64,000 nucleotides of DNA from an uncultured Pseudoteredinibacter sp. (GTDB taxonomy: Bacteria; Pseudomonadota; Gammaproteobacteria; Pseudomonadales; Cellvibrionaceae): the NCBI RefSeq assembly GCF_947502065.1, contig NZ_CANMYE010000001.1:1240001-1304000 (forward strand). The letters are read 5' to 3'. The notes under the pieces were generated by a model. That model did no database searches, was not told where the DNA came from, and saw only the letters and a list, made by a program, of their open reading frames with translations. Positions 36,209 to 45,362 of this stretch are shown piece after piece. The first letter of the stretch is position 1, and every line of letters starts with the position of its first letter. The position numbers and the translations under genes were made by a program.

Positions 36209-38161
36209 ATGCCTCAAAAAAATAAAGTAAGAAAGTATTGGCCAACTGCACACTATTCGAGATTCCTGACGGTCGCGATGGTAGCTGTAGCAGGGTTGTT
36301 AGTGACCTTGTCAGTACATGCACAAGAATCTGACGCCGAGCATCGCAGCCATCACCCGGATGTCTATGGTGAGAAGAGTCAGTCTGAACCGGTTAATACA
36401 AAAGGCGGAAAGCTAGGTAAACAACCTTCCTCCGGCAATGGAATGGGGGCCGGTATGGGAGCTGGCATGGGCAAAATGATGGATGGCATGATGGAGAAGA
36501 TGGGAGCGCCAAAACCCAAGGATCTTTACCCATCATTGATGCGGCTCCCTGAATTACCTGAGGAAAAGCGCGAAGAAGTCCTGGCAAAAGCGGTAGGGCG
36601 AATGCGAGCCGGTACCGCCATCATGGTCCAAGGATTCGATGCTTTGTCGCGAGCTGATTCACGACAGGATTTTACACGGATGCAATCGGCGGTCCTGGAA
36701 ATCGAACAAGGATTAAGTCAGTACAACAGCGGCTTGGCGGCAAAGCGCGCTTTGACCGAGGGGCAAGCGCCTCGCCGGGTTGCCTTGGAATGGTTTAAGC
36801 GTGAAATGAACCTCCTGCCTACGGTCAGTTCGCATGAACCCCCTCGATTTCTGGGGATGACGCCATTGCATACGGGCATCATGTTGGTTCTCATCGCATT
36901 TGCCGTCACCATGATTTGGATGTACGTCTTCAAAATGCGTCGAGCGGGTGCATTGATGGAAGAACTCAGGCAGCAATCGCTTACCGATGCAGATGCTTCG
37001 CCAAAGACACATAAGGATAGTCAAAAGGAGTCCCCTTCAGCCAAGACCGCTGATGTCTCTAACACTGTTGTTCCAAGTAGTGATGCCCCGGCGGCCAATA
37101 AAGCTGGCCGTTATACCGGTCCTCTGCGAGTAACCGGTATATTTACTGAGACTCACGATGTCAAAACATTTCGCCTGGCGCAGCCGGACGGAGAACAACT
37201 GCCCTTTAATTATGAGCCGGGGCAATTTGTCACCTTCAGCTTATCGATTCCTGGCCAGGAAAAAATCGTCAAGCGTTCCTACACCATCGCCTCATCTCCA
37301 ACTCAACGTGACTATATGGAGGTCACTATAAAGAGAGAAGAGCACGGACTTGTTTCACGCCATATGCACGACACCGTCAAGCTCAATGATCTGTTAGAAA
37401 TTAAAGCACCCAATGGCAAATTCTATTTTAACGGCCAGGGGGTAAACAGTGTCATGCTTATATCCGGCGGAGTAGGGATTACACCAATGATGAGTGCTGT
37501 TCGTTATCTCACGGCTCAGTGTTGGGAAGGGGATATCTATTTCATCTTTAGCGCGCGAACAACCCACGACTTTATTTTTGAGCAAGAGCTACTTTATTTA
37601 CAACGACGTCACAGCAACCTGCACGTATTGATTAGCATGACTCGGGCGGAAGGCACGGCCTGGATGGGCCCCCAAGGGCGACTAACCCCAGAGTTAATTA
37701 AGGGGTTCGTACCTGAATTGACATCGAAAGTTGCTCACATCTGTGGCCCCCCAGCCATGATGAATGCCATTTCCGATATGTTGCATGAACTAGGTATGCC
37801 AAAGAACAGTATCAAGACTGAAGCATTTGGTGGTGAACCCCCCAAGAAAAAGGCCGCCCCTTCGACGACATCGGGTACTGAGCCTACAGCTGAAGCCTCG
37901 ACTCATGAGGTGAAGTTTGTTGCGTCTGGAAAGCATGGAAAATCAGGCCCTGAAGAAACCATTCTGGAGGTGGCCGAAGAATTGGACGTTGACATCGAAA
38001 GCTCCTGTCGAGCCGGGAGCTGTGGCAGTTGCAAAGTGAAGCTGCTTAGCGGGAGCGTCGAGATGGATGTGGACGACGGTCTGGAAGACGAGGATAAAGC
38101 CGGCGGTTACATACTGGCATGCCAAGCGATTCCCTCCACACCGGTTGAAGTAGAGGCCTGA
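36209..38161 (+). CDS. Membrane flavin/[2Fe-2S] NAD(P)H reductase with Met/Gly-rich periplasmic segment
   Basis: A 650-residue protein from ATG 36209 (AAGGGA nine bases upstream). First helix ~17-38, a periplasmic region with GMGAGMGAGMGKMMDGMMEK (about 75-94), second helix ~219-240, a variable linker, then a cytosolic reductase: FAD motif RSYTIASSP (about 356), NAD(P)H motif GGVGITPMMS (about 420), ICGPPAMMNA and a C-terminal plant-type ferredoxin CRAGSCGSC (about 599-607) with the fourth Cys at LACQAIP (about 636). It is followed 4 bases later by a b-type cytochrome and then a heptahaem cytochrome c, which together could carry electrons from NAD(P)H to the periplasm. Confidence 0.87.
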   Translation: MPQKNKVRKYWPTAHYSRFLTVAMVAVAGLLVTLSVHAQESDAEHRSHHPDVYGEKSQSEPVNTKGGKLGKQPSSGNGMGAGMGAGMGKMMDGMMEKMGAPKPKDLYPSLMRLPELPEEKREEVLAKAVGRMRAGTAIMVQGFDALSRADSRQDFTRMQSAVLEIEQGLSQYNSGLAAKRALTEGQAPRRVALEWFKREMNLLPTVSSHEPPRFLGMTPLHTGIMLVLIAFAVTMIWMYVFKMRRAGALMEELRQQSLTDADASPKTHKDSQKESPSAKTADVSNTVVPSSDAPAANKAGRYTGPLRVTGIFTETHDVKTFRLAQPDGEQLPFNYEPGQFVTFSLSIPGQEKIVKRSYTIASSPTQRDYMEVTIKREEHGLVSRHMHDTVKLNDLLEIKAPNGKFYFNGQGVNSVMLISGGVGITPMMSAVRYLTAQCWEGDIYFIFSARTTHDFIFEQELLYLQRRHSNLHVLISMTRAEGTAWMGPQGRLTPELIKGFVPELTSKVAHICGPPAMMNAISDMLHELGMPKNSIKTEAFGGEPPKKKAAPSTTSGTEPTAEASTHEVKFVASGKHGKSGPEETILEVAEELDVDIESSCRAGSCGSCKVKLLSGSVEMDVDDGLEDEDKAGGYILACQAIPSTPVEVEA

Positions 38162-38165
38162 CACG

Positions 38166-38921
38166 ATGAATAAGCAAGAACGACAGATTGTCGGTGGACT
38201 ACTCCTGCTTATGTTGCTGCTCTGGCTGGGCTTTGTTTGGCATCGAGACCCCCGTTTCCCTGGCAGCTTTGAAGGCAGTCTTTTAGGGATCATTGCCGCG
38301 CTGTTCATGGTTGTTCCTTTGTTTTACCTGGTGATCAAAAGGGTGAAACCTTTGAAGAAATGGATCACCCGAAGAGTTCCTATGCCAAAGCTTCTCCTTT
38401 GGCATGTCTATGCCGGTGTACTCGGCCCTATATTGGGACTGCTGCACAGTGCTCATCGGTTTGACAGTTATGTGGGTTCTTCGTTGATCATTCTTATGTT
38501 TGTCGTGGTCATTAGTGGCTTTATTGGTCGCTACCTGCTCTCCCTGATTTCCTCCAGTTTGCGCGATAAAAAAGCGTTAAGGAGTGACCTTTACTCGAAA
38601 TTTCAACAGGTCAGAGTGGAGTTGGAAAACCTTGGGAAAGAGGGGCTTCTCAGCCCTGTACATTCTTTTCACCGATTGCTTTTACCAGCACTTGTAGACA
38701 CCAGTTTTTGGTCTCAGCATCCAGCCAGGGCATCAACTGCACAGGCTCTCAAACTGGTAGATGCCATATCCGATGTCGACTACAGCATCAAAATCCATGA
38801 TACCGCTAAAGGATGGTTTCAACGCTGGTTGAAATTTCATATCGCCATTTCGTTATTGCTTTATGCATTGTTAGTTTTTCATATTGGTTCTGAAATTTAT
38901 TTCGGGTTGAGGTGGCTTTGA
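38166..38921 (+). CDS. b-type cytochrome-like membrane protein
   Basis: A 251-residue protein with about five helices. Two helices each carry a His-x13-His pair: HVYAGVLGPILGLLH (about residues 80-94) and HIAISLLLYALLVFH near the C-terminus (about 225-239). This is the spacing of bis-His haem b ligation in ferric reductase and cytochrome b561-like four-helix bundles, which would hold two haems across the membrane. Sandwiched between the flavin/FeS reductase and heptahaem cytochrome with 4-base spacing and overlap, it is the natural membrane electron carrier of the set. Confidence 0.8.
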   Translation: MNKQERQIVGGLLLLMLLLWLGFVWHRDPRFPGSFEGSLLGIIAALFMVVPLFYLVIKRVKPLKKWITRRVPMPKLLLWHVYAGVLGPILGLLHSAHRFDSYVGSSLIILMFVVVISGFIGRYLLSLISSSLRDKKALRSDLYSKFQQVRVELENLGKEGLLSPVHSFHRLLLPALVDTSFWSQHPARASTAQALKLVDAISDVDYSIKIHDTAKGWFQRWLKFHIAISLLLYALLVFHIGSEIYFGLRWL

Positions 38922-39712
38922 AAACGCGTATTTTGACTTTTATTGGCATTGCTTTGTCGGTGCTTTTGATCAGCCATCTGTGGCATGAATCGGATAATCC
39001 AGCGGATATAAACTGGGAAAAAACGGTGAGCCCGGGAGATCTGAGCACAGCTCATGCTTTTCTTGAAAACAACTGTGAGGGGTGCCATACACCCGTACAA
39101 GGTGTGACACGCGAAAATTGCGTGATGTGTCACGCCAATGAGTTAGAAATTCTTCAACGACAGCCCACAGCATTCCACGCCGATGTGACTGAATGTACTT
39201 CCTGTCACCAGGAGCACCTTGGGCGAAACGCCAAGATTTCCGTTATGGATCATAAGTTCCTTACGACGGTGGGAATGGCAATGTTGCCAAATCCGGCCAT
39301 TCAATTCGATGAAGGGACGGCTACACGCGATCTTCTGCAAAGCATCGTATCCAGTGATCGACCAACTGATCCATTGTTCGTACACCCGAGCATTTCAGTA
39401 GAAGAATCCGTTTTACAGTGTGCGAGTTGTCACGGCAATGATGACCGTCATTTTGGCCTCTTTGGTAACGACTGTGCTTCGTGTCATAGAACAGATCAGT
39501 GGTCTTTACCGGAGTTCATACACCCGTCAAATCAATCCTACGATTGTAACCAATGTCACGAAGCGCCACCCAGCCATTACATGCAACACTTCAAAATGAT
39601 TTCTGCAAAAGTTGCGGGTCAACATAAGGCCAAGGTGGAAGAGTGCTTTGCTTGCCATCAGTCGACCTCCTGGAATGATATTAAACGTGCTGGCTGGTAC
39701 AAGCACCATTGA
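38918..39712 (+). CDS. Heptahaem cytochrome c
   Basis: About 264 residues. The TTG at 38918 overlaps the previous stop (TTGA) and has GAGG 5 bases upstream; a GTG at 38912 is the alternative. One N-terminal anchor/signal helix, then seven CxxCH haem sites: CEGCH, CVMCH, CTSCH, CASCH, CASCH, CNQCH and CFACH. Additional His residues between them can serve as sixth ligands. It resembles multihaem cytochromes of the NapC/NrfH-associated and doubled-CXXCH kinds, but not any I can name. It is the periplasmic end of the electron pathway encoded by 36209-39712. Confidence 0.9.
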   Translation: MKTRILTFIGIALSVLLISHLWHESDNPADINWEKTVSPGDLSTAHAFLENNCEGCHTPVQGVTRENCVMCHANELEILQRQPTAFHADVTECTSCHQEHLGRNAKISVMDHKFLTTVGMAMLPNPAIQFDEGTATRDLLQSIVSSDRPTDPLFVHPSISVEESVLQCASCHGNDDRHFGLFGNDCASCHRTDQWSLPEFIHPSNQSYDCNQCHEAPPSHYMQHFKMISAKVAGQHKAKVEECFACHQSTSWNDIKRAGWYKHH

Positions 39713-39728
39713 GCCAGGAGGAATATAT

Positions 39729-40952
39729 ATGTTTTTAAATAGCGTTGCGGTCAGTGTCACATTGTTAGTTGGTATCATGCTGTTTCACCGACGGCTTCGT
39801 CACTCAGAACAATGGCGCGCTACTGTGACCCCCCTTGCATCCATTATTGGTAGCGGTTTTTTAATCGTTGCTCCCTTGTTGCATTCAGTGATGGGTAAAT
39901 GGGCCTTACTGGGTATGGTAGGGCTATCGGTATTCGCTTACGCATTGGGCTGGGTCATACGTTTTAATATTGCTAGCGCAGAACCCTATCTGGAGAAACA
40001 CCCCACAGGCGTTATCTCTCGATTAGAGAAAGCGGCTCAATGGAGTCTGGGGATTGCGTACGCCATTTCTGTGGCCTTTTATATCAGTCTGTTTACAGCC
40101 TTTATATTTGACAGGGTGGGAGTTTCTGACCCTGTAGCCGGAAAGTGGGCCACCACGGTTTTACTACTTTCAATCATGACAATCGCCTGGCTGCGCGGGG
40201 CGAAGGGACTGGAGTGGATAGAGCTTGTCGCGGTAACCATTAAACTGGCCATTATACTGGGTGTGCTTGCTGCACTACTGTCCTTCGACATAGTTGAGGG
40301 GGCTGTCTGGTTTCAGCATGAAGCCATTATGGAGCTCAGCGTGATTCAGACCATGGCGATGCTGGCAGGTATGCTGATGGTTACGCAGGGGTTTGAGACT
40401 GCTCGGTTTATGGGAGAACAGTACAATACCGAACAACGCATCAAAGCGGTCAAATATTCCCAGGGAATCGCTATCACACTTTATGTGGTTTTTATTGGGT
40501 TGACATGCCCGATTTTTCTTACTTTCCCTATTGCCGAACTCAATGAAACCACGATTAGCCATACCCTGGGTAAAGCCGTTTGGGTGTTGCCGTTTTTATT
40601 GTTGATTGCTGCAACTGCAAGCCAACTAAGTGCAGCGTTAGCTGATACGATCGGAGGCGGGGGCTTGTTAAAAGAGCTGGTTCAATGGCGACTTTCCAAC
40701 AATGTTTACTACATGCTTATTATTGTACTGGCACTGTTTCTTGTTTGGTCCGCCAATGTATTTGAAATTATCAATTTTGCGTCGAAGGGGTTCGCGCTTT
40801 ACTACCTTATCCAGGTTCTCATTGCTATTTCTTTAGTTTGGAAGTTTCCTCCAAATGGTATGCTGATATGGCTTCGGATAGCTTTCATGGGTGTGCTGAG
40901 TATTGCGCTTGTTTTTGTCATAGGCTGGTCAATTCCTGCGCCGCACACTTAA
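39729..40952 (+). CDS. APC-superfamily permease-like membrane protein
   Basis: A 407-residue polytopic protein from ATG 39729 (AGGAGG seven bases upstream; the open frame extends upstream but lacks signals). About eleven helices; early LASIIGSGFLIVAPLL matches the APC family helix-1 unwound G-S-G motif, and QGFETARFMGEQY a helix-6 motif. It is shorter than typical APC transporters by about one helix. Substrate unknown; placed at the end of the redox cluster, so perhaps co-expressed. No Cys/His metal pattern. Confidence 0.72.
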   Translation: MFLNSVAVSVTLLVGIMLFHRRLRHSEQWRATVTPLASIIGSGFLIVAPLLHSVMGKWALLGMVGLSVFAYALGWVIRFNIASAEPYLEKHPTGVISRLEKAAQWSLGIAYAISVAFYISLFTAFIFDRVGVSDPVAGKWATTVLLLSIMTIAWLRGAKGLEWIELVAVTIKLAIILGVLAALLSFDIVEGAVWFQHEAIMELSVIQTMAMLAGMLMVTQGFETARFMGEQYNTEQRIKAVKYSQGIAITLYVVFIGLTCPIFLTFPIAELNETTISHTLGKAVWVLPFLLLIAATASQLSAALADTIGGGGLLKELVQWRLSNNVYYMLIIVLALFLVWSANVFEIINFASKGFALYYLIQVLIAISLVWKFPPNGMLIWLRIAFMGVLSIALVFVIGWSIPAPHT

Positions 40953-41077
40953 AAGGGAATCACATGTGAGGGCTGGCTCACCAATAGTGCTGCAGATTTA
41001 CCGAGCAAAAAACTTAAATTTATATAACAAGCACCAGGTGGCATCCAAAAATTTCCACAATAGACCAGTGCTGGGGC

Positions 41078-41380
41078 ATGGGCATGTACCAGACAATCTG
41101 CTTGATGGTAAGCGAATCAGATTTTTGGGATGTTCATTCTCAGAAAGTCCTAGATAGGATGCATGACCTAGACTTCGATGAATGCCCTATATGTTTGCTG
41201 GATAGCTTTGACATGGAGGGATTGCAATGTCAGTTATGCGGCCATGAGGACAGCTATATTGATTGCATTGAATGTAAAGAAGAGTTTTTGGCATCTCTCG
41301 GAGAAGAAGTAGGGGATTACGAACTCTGTCCTGTATGTGTTCGAGCAGATGCAGCAGCATTTAATCATGAAAAATATTAA
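41078..41380 (+). CDS. Small Zn-ribbon-like protein
   Basis: A 100-residue acidic protein with paired Cys motifs: CPICLLDS, CQLCGHED, CIECKEEF and CPVC, four CxxC pairs enough for two zinc ribbons. GGGG lies just ahead of the ATG at 41078; an ATG at 41084 is also possible. No family recognised. It is the last gene of the rightward series before rec2. Confidence 0.6.
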   Translation: MGMYQTICLMVSESDFWDVHSQKVLDRMHDLDFDECPICLLDSFDMEGLQCQLCGHEDSYIDCIECKEEFLASLGEEVGDYELCPVCVRADAAAFNHEKY

Positions 41381-41411
41381 TTAACGAACGCCTGCTATTG
41401 CCGAAAGGAGC

Positions 41412-42185
41412 CTAGCCTAAATTTTTTAAAGCATCTTCTACGACTTCTTCCGGTGGTTCCTCATAGATCAGTGTCGTTGATGGGTTAACGTGACCAGCAA
41501 TCTTCTGAGCGATTTTGACTGATTTCTTTTGCTTATGGATCACATCAGTGATCAACGATCGTCGTCCACTATGTGAACTGGCTTTTTCAATACCGGCCCA
41601 GTCGCGCAACATTAAAGCCATGTGCTCTTGTAATGTGTTAGGTGAGTACGGTCCACCTTTCTGGGTAACAAAAAGAGGAGAGGAGGGCTTTAGTATCTCC
41701 CCCTTACTGAGTCGCAAGCTTAAGTGCTGAGCCAGAGCATTACGGAGGTCCTGATCAACCATGGGGAGATCCCGAGATTTCCCTTTGTGCTGCTTAACAG
41801 GTGGATAGAAATTTTCAGGGTTTATGTCAGCGCCAGATTTGGCTAATGCTTCAATTTGCTGAACGACTTTATCAAAACTCTCTATATCAAAGCTGATGGT
41901 TTTGCGTTGATAATGGCTTTTGGAGCGCTTCATGGCATCGGCACCCTTGGTGTATGCAGCAGGCAAACTCATTATCTCAAGCAATTTGAAGTCATTTCCC
42001 GAAGGATTAAGTTTAGCAACTTCTTTTACTTGTAGGAGTGCAATCTCCTGGGCCCGCAGTCCTAGCTTGAAACTTATCTGCATTATGGCCGTGTTCTTTT
42101 CCGGGTGACGGTGCTCCCGAATCACTTGAAAGAGGTGGCTTTGTTGTTCTCGAGTAGGTACACGTGCTTGGCCTGATTTAGACAT
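41412..42185 (-). CDS. Tyrosine recombinase rec2 (right boundary of copper island)
   Basis: A 257-residue paralogue of rec1, about 86% identical, with intact catalytic residues (LGLRAQEIALL, HSGRR, GHVNPSTT, TLIYEE). The start is the ATG at 42185 with TTTGAGG 6 bases upstream; the frame extends further upstream only because it reads into the inverted repeat of the inserted transposon. The transposon starts 17 bases ahead of this ATG, so the original promoter is now at 58542 and beyond. Same orientation as rec1, so the two genes form direct repeats around about 30 kb of copper genes. Confidence 0.85.
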   Translation of the reverse strand: MSKSGQARVPTREQQSHLFQVIREHRHPEKNTAIMQISFKLGLRAQEIALLQVKEVAKLNPSGNDFKLLEIMSLPAAYTKGADAMKRSKSHYQRKTISFDIESFDKVVQQIEALAKSGADINPENFYPPVKQHKGKSRDLPMVDQDLRNALAQHLSLRLSKGEILKPSSPLFVTQKGGPYSPNTLQEHMALMLRDWAGIEKASSHSGRRSLITDVIHKQKKSVKIAQKIAGHVNPSTTLIYEEPPEEVVEDALKNLG

Positions 42186-42196
42186 GAAATGCCTCA

Positions 42197-42201
42197 AAGT
42201 A
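42197..42201. repeat. Left target site duplication of the Tn (AAGTA)
   Basis: AAGTA directly outside the left inverted repeat; the same five bases lie at 58542-58546 outside the right one. A 5-base duplication is standard for the Tn3 superfamily and shows this is an intact transposition product. Confidence 0.9.
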
Positions 42202-42239
42202 GGGGTCCTGTGGAAGAACCGACAAATTTGACAAGTTTG
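42202..42239 (+). repeat. Left 38-bp terminal inverted repeat
   Basis: Starts GGGGTCCTGTGGAAGAACCG and continues GACAAATTTGACAAGTTTG. It matches the right end (58504-58541, other strand) at 37 of 38 positions, differing only at position 6 (C here, T there). Confidence 0.95.
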
Positions 42240-42259
42240 CATAAACGACCAATTTATCA

Positions 42260-45200
42260 TCAATTCTGAGGCCCATCGTCACGCCAAAAATGCTGTTTCA
42301 CATGATCCTCCAATATCCTTGCCATCGCGTCTACATCAATTTTCCCGCTGCTTTTCTTGAAGTTATACCGACCTGTAAATAACGTATGTGTCCAGGCAAT
42401 CGGTGAAATCCGGATAAATTCATCGATGACCGCTTGAGGCGCGCCGTTGGCCAGCATCCTTTGGTACACGGCATTCAAGATCATGCTGTTGTAGGCCACG
42501 ATACAGTTGGCGATTAACCTGGCAGCATGGGCACTGACCCGGTTTTCGACGATTCTTTTGCCTTGAAAGATGCCGTTATAAGTCTTCCGGATATTGCTCT
42601 GAAGCTGATGGTAGGCCTCTGTGCGATTACGGGCGCTTCGGATTGCTTTCCTGAGCTCCATATCGTCAATCAGATTGAGAACATGGATACTCTTGAAGAT
42701 GGTATTATATTCAAACAGCGCGGCTTTGAGCCTGGCATAACGGGCATGTGAGTTGAGCTTACGGATGATATTGCTCTGGGTGTTCTCCTGCATGATGAGT
42801 GAAAGTAATACCCGCATGACACCTCGACGTTGTGAGCGGATACGATCAACATTGATCACGCCCTTGGGTTTGAGGATTCCGGTGTCATAGTCTAACGGTT
42901 CAGCGGTATAGATATCGTCAGCAGCGTCTCGCACATTTTTGATGCTGGGGACATAATCCACGTCGATGGAATCCAGCGTGACAAAATTCAGCTTGTTCAA
43001 TGAATGGTTATCACCGGTCACCATGTGGATATCAATATCGGTTTTGTTGTTGTAGATCATATCGTACAGCGAATGTCCTTCGTACTCGTTCAGGCCGATA
43101 TTTTTCGCATTAACTGCCACATAGTTGGCGAGCAGCGTGTAGAGTGAGATACCACGGCCTTTGCCAAGGTGCTTCCTGGAGTAACGGGATTGAATTGTAC
43201 TGTCTGTGGTCGCAAATTTTTGTCCATCCGCATCCGCTAGTACTTTCTCATCCATCAAATTCCACTGATTAAATATGGGAAGCGAATGAATGTGGTTACT
43301 GACAATTTCATTGGCGGCGCATAGCGTATCCACCCGCACGAAATCCTCCCGCATTGCACGTAACTGGCTGATTTCCAGGTCAGACATATCAGCCATTTTC
43401 AATGTACCGAACCCAAACGCCTCTGATAACAAGCAGGCGTTGATCGCCAGAGGCAGCGGTTTTTTCCGCTTGGTGTAGCGATCTTTCATGTGGGTAAATG
43501 CGCTCCACATTCCAATCCGATCGCCGATGAACATGACAATACTGGCAATGTCCACCTTGGGCAGGTTTTTAAAGAACGCATCATCCAGCTTTTCAACACT
43601 GTCATAGAGCAAACTCCAGTGTTGTTGTCCGGTCTTGGTTTCTCGAACACTGAATCCATGATTATTATTCTCACGGATATTGTGAGTCGTTCGCTCCCAG
43701 GCGTTGTTCAGCTCCTGAAGCGCCTCCTCAAGTCGCTGATCACAGTAGATGGGTATCTTGGGATAACCAAACTCCGCCGCGATCTTCTCAACATCGTCTA
43801 CCAGTGCGTCGTCCACCAGATCGGTATCGATATCACAGTAAGAGACACTGTCATTGCAATAGAGACGGCCACGGTCAATCTCATGATAAATTTTCTGGTA
43901 AACAAAGAACTCGAACAGGTACGGATCGATGTGCGTGTCATTCGGTTCCCGCTTCAAATATTGATTCATGTTTTTGGGGATGGTAAACCCCAGGTCATCA
44001 CAAATTTTTAAATCCGATGGACTTTTCCCGCTGGCATAATGCGCTTTCAGTAGATTGATCAATTCGCCGATGTAGCTGTTTTCCTTGTAGTACTCCAGCT
44101 TGACTGTTGTAAATATCGGGCGAAGATACAGTGCAAATATGCGAGAAGATTTTCCATAGTACTCCCACAAGGCGGCTTTCTTATCGAAAGATTTGCCTTC
44201 CAGAAACTCTGCCATGGCTGAAAACTGCTCTTTGGGCAACATGCTGTAGGCTGCTTCATTCAGTTCATCCTGACTCATGTTGGGGTTTCGATTTGGGAAC
44301 CACTTCAAAAACTTGGCCAGCTTGGGAAAGTCGGTCACCACCTTGGAGCTGTGCTCCATATGAGCCATTGAGGCGTAGGTCTTGCCGGCGTCCATAATGG
44401 CGCGGGTGTGATAGCAAAAACTAACGATCAGATTATCCATAATCTGTTGGTAGCGGTGGTAAACAAAGCACAAAGCATAGAGCCATTTTTGCGGTTTGCT
44501 CAGCCGACGTAAGCGGGATGCGGCATACTGTTCGGCAACATCGGCATAGTAGCGAACGGCATTCTTTGACAACCCCAGAGACGGAATAAAACCGTTCGCA
44601 AACTCGTACAACTCCTCAATCCGCAGGGCTTTGTCCACTTCCGATTTGACCGCCGTATACTGAAAGTCTTTTTGATCCGCGCGAATGATGTTGAGCGCCG
44701 TGATACCATCATCTCGCCGCACCAGCGTCATAAGCTGGCCACTGATTGATGACGGTATGGAAGAGATGGCGTTATTTAACCGCTGTTCCTCGGCGGCAAA
44801 GGCGCGGCTGAACATGTCCTGGAACGTTCGATAGGACGGAATGATTAAATTCTGGTGATCGAAAAACGCGAGCAACTGCCGGAAAGCACTGTGCCCTTTG
44901 GGGTAATAGCGTAATAACAGACCGATGTGGGATTCTATTTCAGCTCTAAATTGAGGCGACCAGCTTCGGTAGTCGAAAAGTGACAGTATCGCCTGGCGTT
45001 GCTTACGCGAATATTCACGAGAGAGGTTTCCGGTGAACTGTGCCGCATCTGCACCGTTGTAATAGGTTGCAACGATATATTCAACATCGGCACTGACCTC
45101 ATCGAGCGAATAGTTAAAAAACTGCTGCTTGGCCTTGAAATAACCCAATTGCAGGATGAAGTGGATACGGGTCTGGGTATTGCGAAACTGCTCAAGCGCG

Positions 45201-45322
45201 GCGCGTTCTGTCGGACTTAATGAAAAATACAGGCTTTGTTCATGGGTATTGAATTCTGGGCGAGCATATAACTCTTCGACTTCCGTGCTGGATAACAGCT
45301 GAATACGTTCGATATTTTCCAT
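42260..45322 (-). CDS. tnpA: TnpA, Tn3-superfamily transposase
   Basis: A 1020-residue transposase, full length for the family. The N-terminal part (about 1-170) is the DUF4158-type DNA-binding region (LYFSLSPTERAALEQF); the C-terminal half is the Tn3 DDE catalytic domain with ADADGQKFATTDSTIQSRYS containing the first acidic residue, HMVTGDNHSLNKLNF the second, and the closing region ENRVSAHAARLIANCIVAYN. It ends 20 bases inside the left inverted repeat. It catalyses replicative transposition. Genes upstream (45363-46252) run in the same direction. Confidence 0.95.
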   Translation of the reverse strand: MENIERIQLLSSTEVEELYARPEFNTHEQSLYFSLSPTERAALEQFRNTQTRIHFILQLGYFKAKQQFFNYSLDEVSADVEYIVATYYNGADAAQFTGNLSREYSRKQRQAILSLFDYRSWSPQFRAEIESHIGLLLRYYPKGHSAFRQLLAFFDHQNLIIPSYRTFQDMFSRAFAAEEQRLNNAISSIPSSISGQLMTLVRRDDGITALNIIRADQKDFQYTAVKSEVDKALRIEELYEFANGFIPSLGLSKNAVRYYADVAEQYAASRLRRLSKPQKWLYALCFVYHRYQQIMDNLIVSFCYHTRAIMDAGKTYASMAHMEHSSKVVTDFPKLAKFLKWFPNRNPNMSQDELNEAAYSMLPKEQFSAMAEFLEGKSFDKKAALWEYYGKSSRIFALYLRPIFTTVKLEYYKENSYIGELINLLKAHYASGKSPSDLKICDDLGFTIPKNMNQYLKREPNDTHIDPYLFEFFVYQKIYHEIDRGRLYCNDSVSYCDIDTDLVDDALVDDVEKIAAEFGYPKIPIYCDQRLEEALQELNNAWERTTHNIRENNNHGFSVRETKTGQQHWSLLYDSVEKLDDAFFKNLPKVDIASIVMFIGDRIGMWSAFTHMKDRYTKRKKPLPLAINACLLSEAFGFGTLKMADMSDLEISQLRAMREDFVRVDTLCAANEIVSNHIHSLPIFNQWNLMDEKVLADADGQKFATTDSTIQSRYSRKHLGKGRGISLYTLLANYVAVNAKNIGLNEYEGHSLYDMIYNNKTDIDIHMVTGDNHSLNKLNFVTLDSIDVDYVPSIKNVRDAADDIYTAEPLDYDTGILKPKGVINVDRIRSQRRGVMRVLLSLIMQENTQSNIIRKLNSHARYARLKAALFEYNTIFKSIHVLNLIDDMELRKAIRSARNRTEAYHQLQSNIRKTYNGIFQGKRIVENRVSAHAARLIANCIVAYNSMILNAVYQRMLANGAPQAVIDEFIRISPIAWTHTLFTGRYNFKKSSGKIDVDAMARILEDHVKQHFWRDDGPQN

Positions 45323-45362
45323 AGCGAGTGCCGATTCAATGCGGCCCGATCGTCAGCCACAT

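Noticed and set aside
41412..42263. Longer version of rec2 starting at 42263
   Set aside because: The extra 26 residues are translated from the transposon inverted repeat; the paralogue rec1 starts at the equivalent of 42185.
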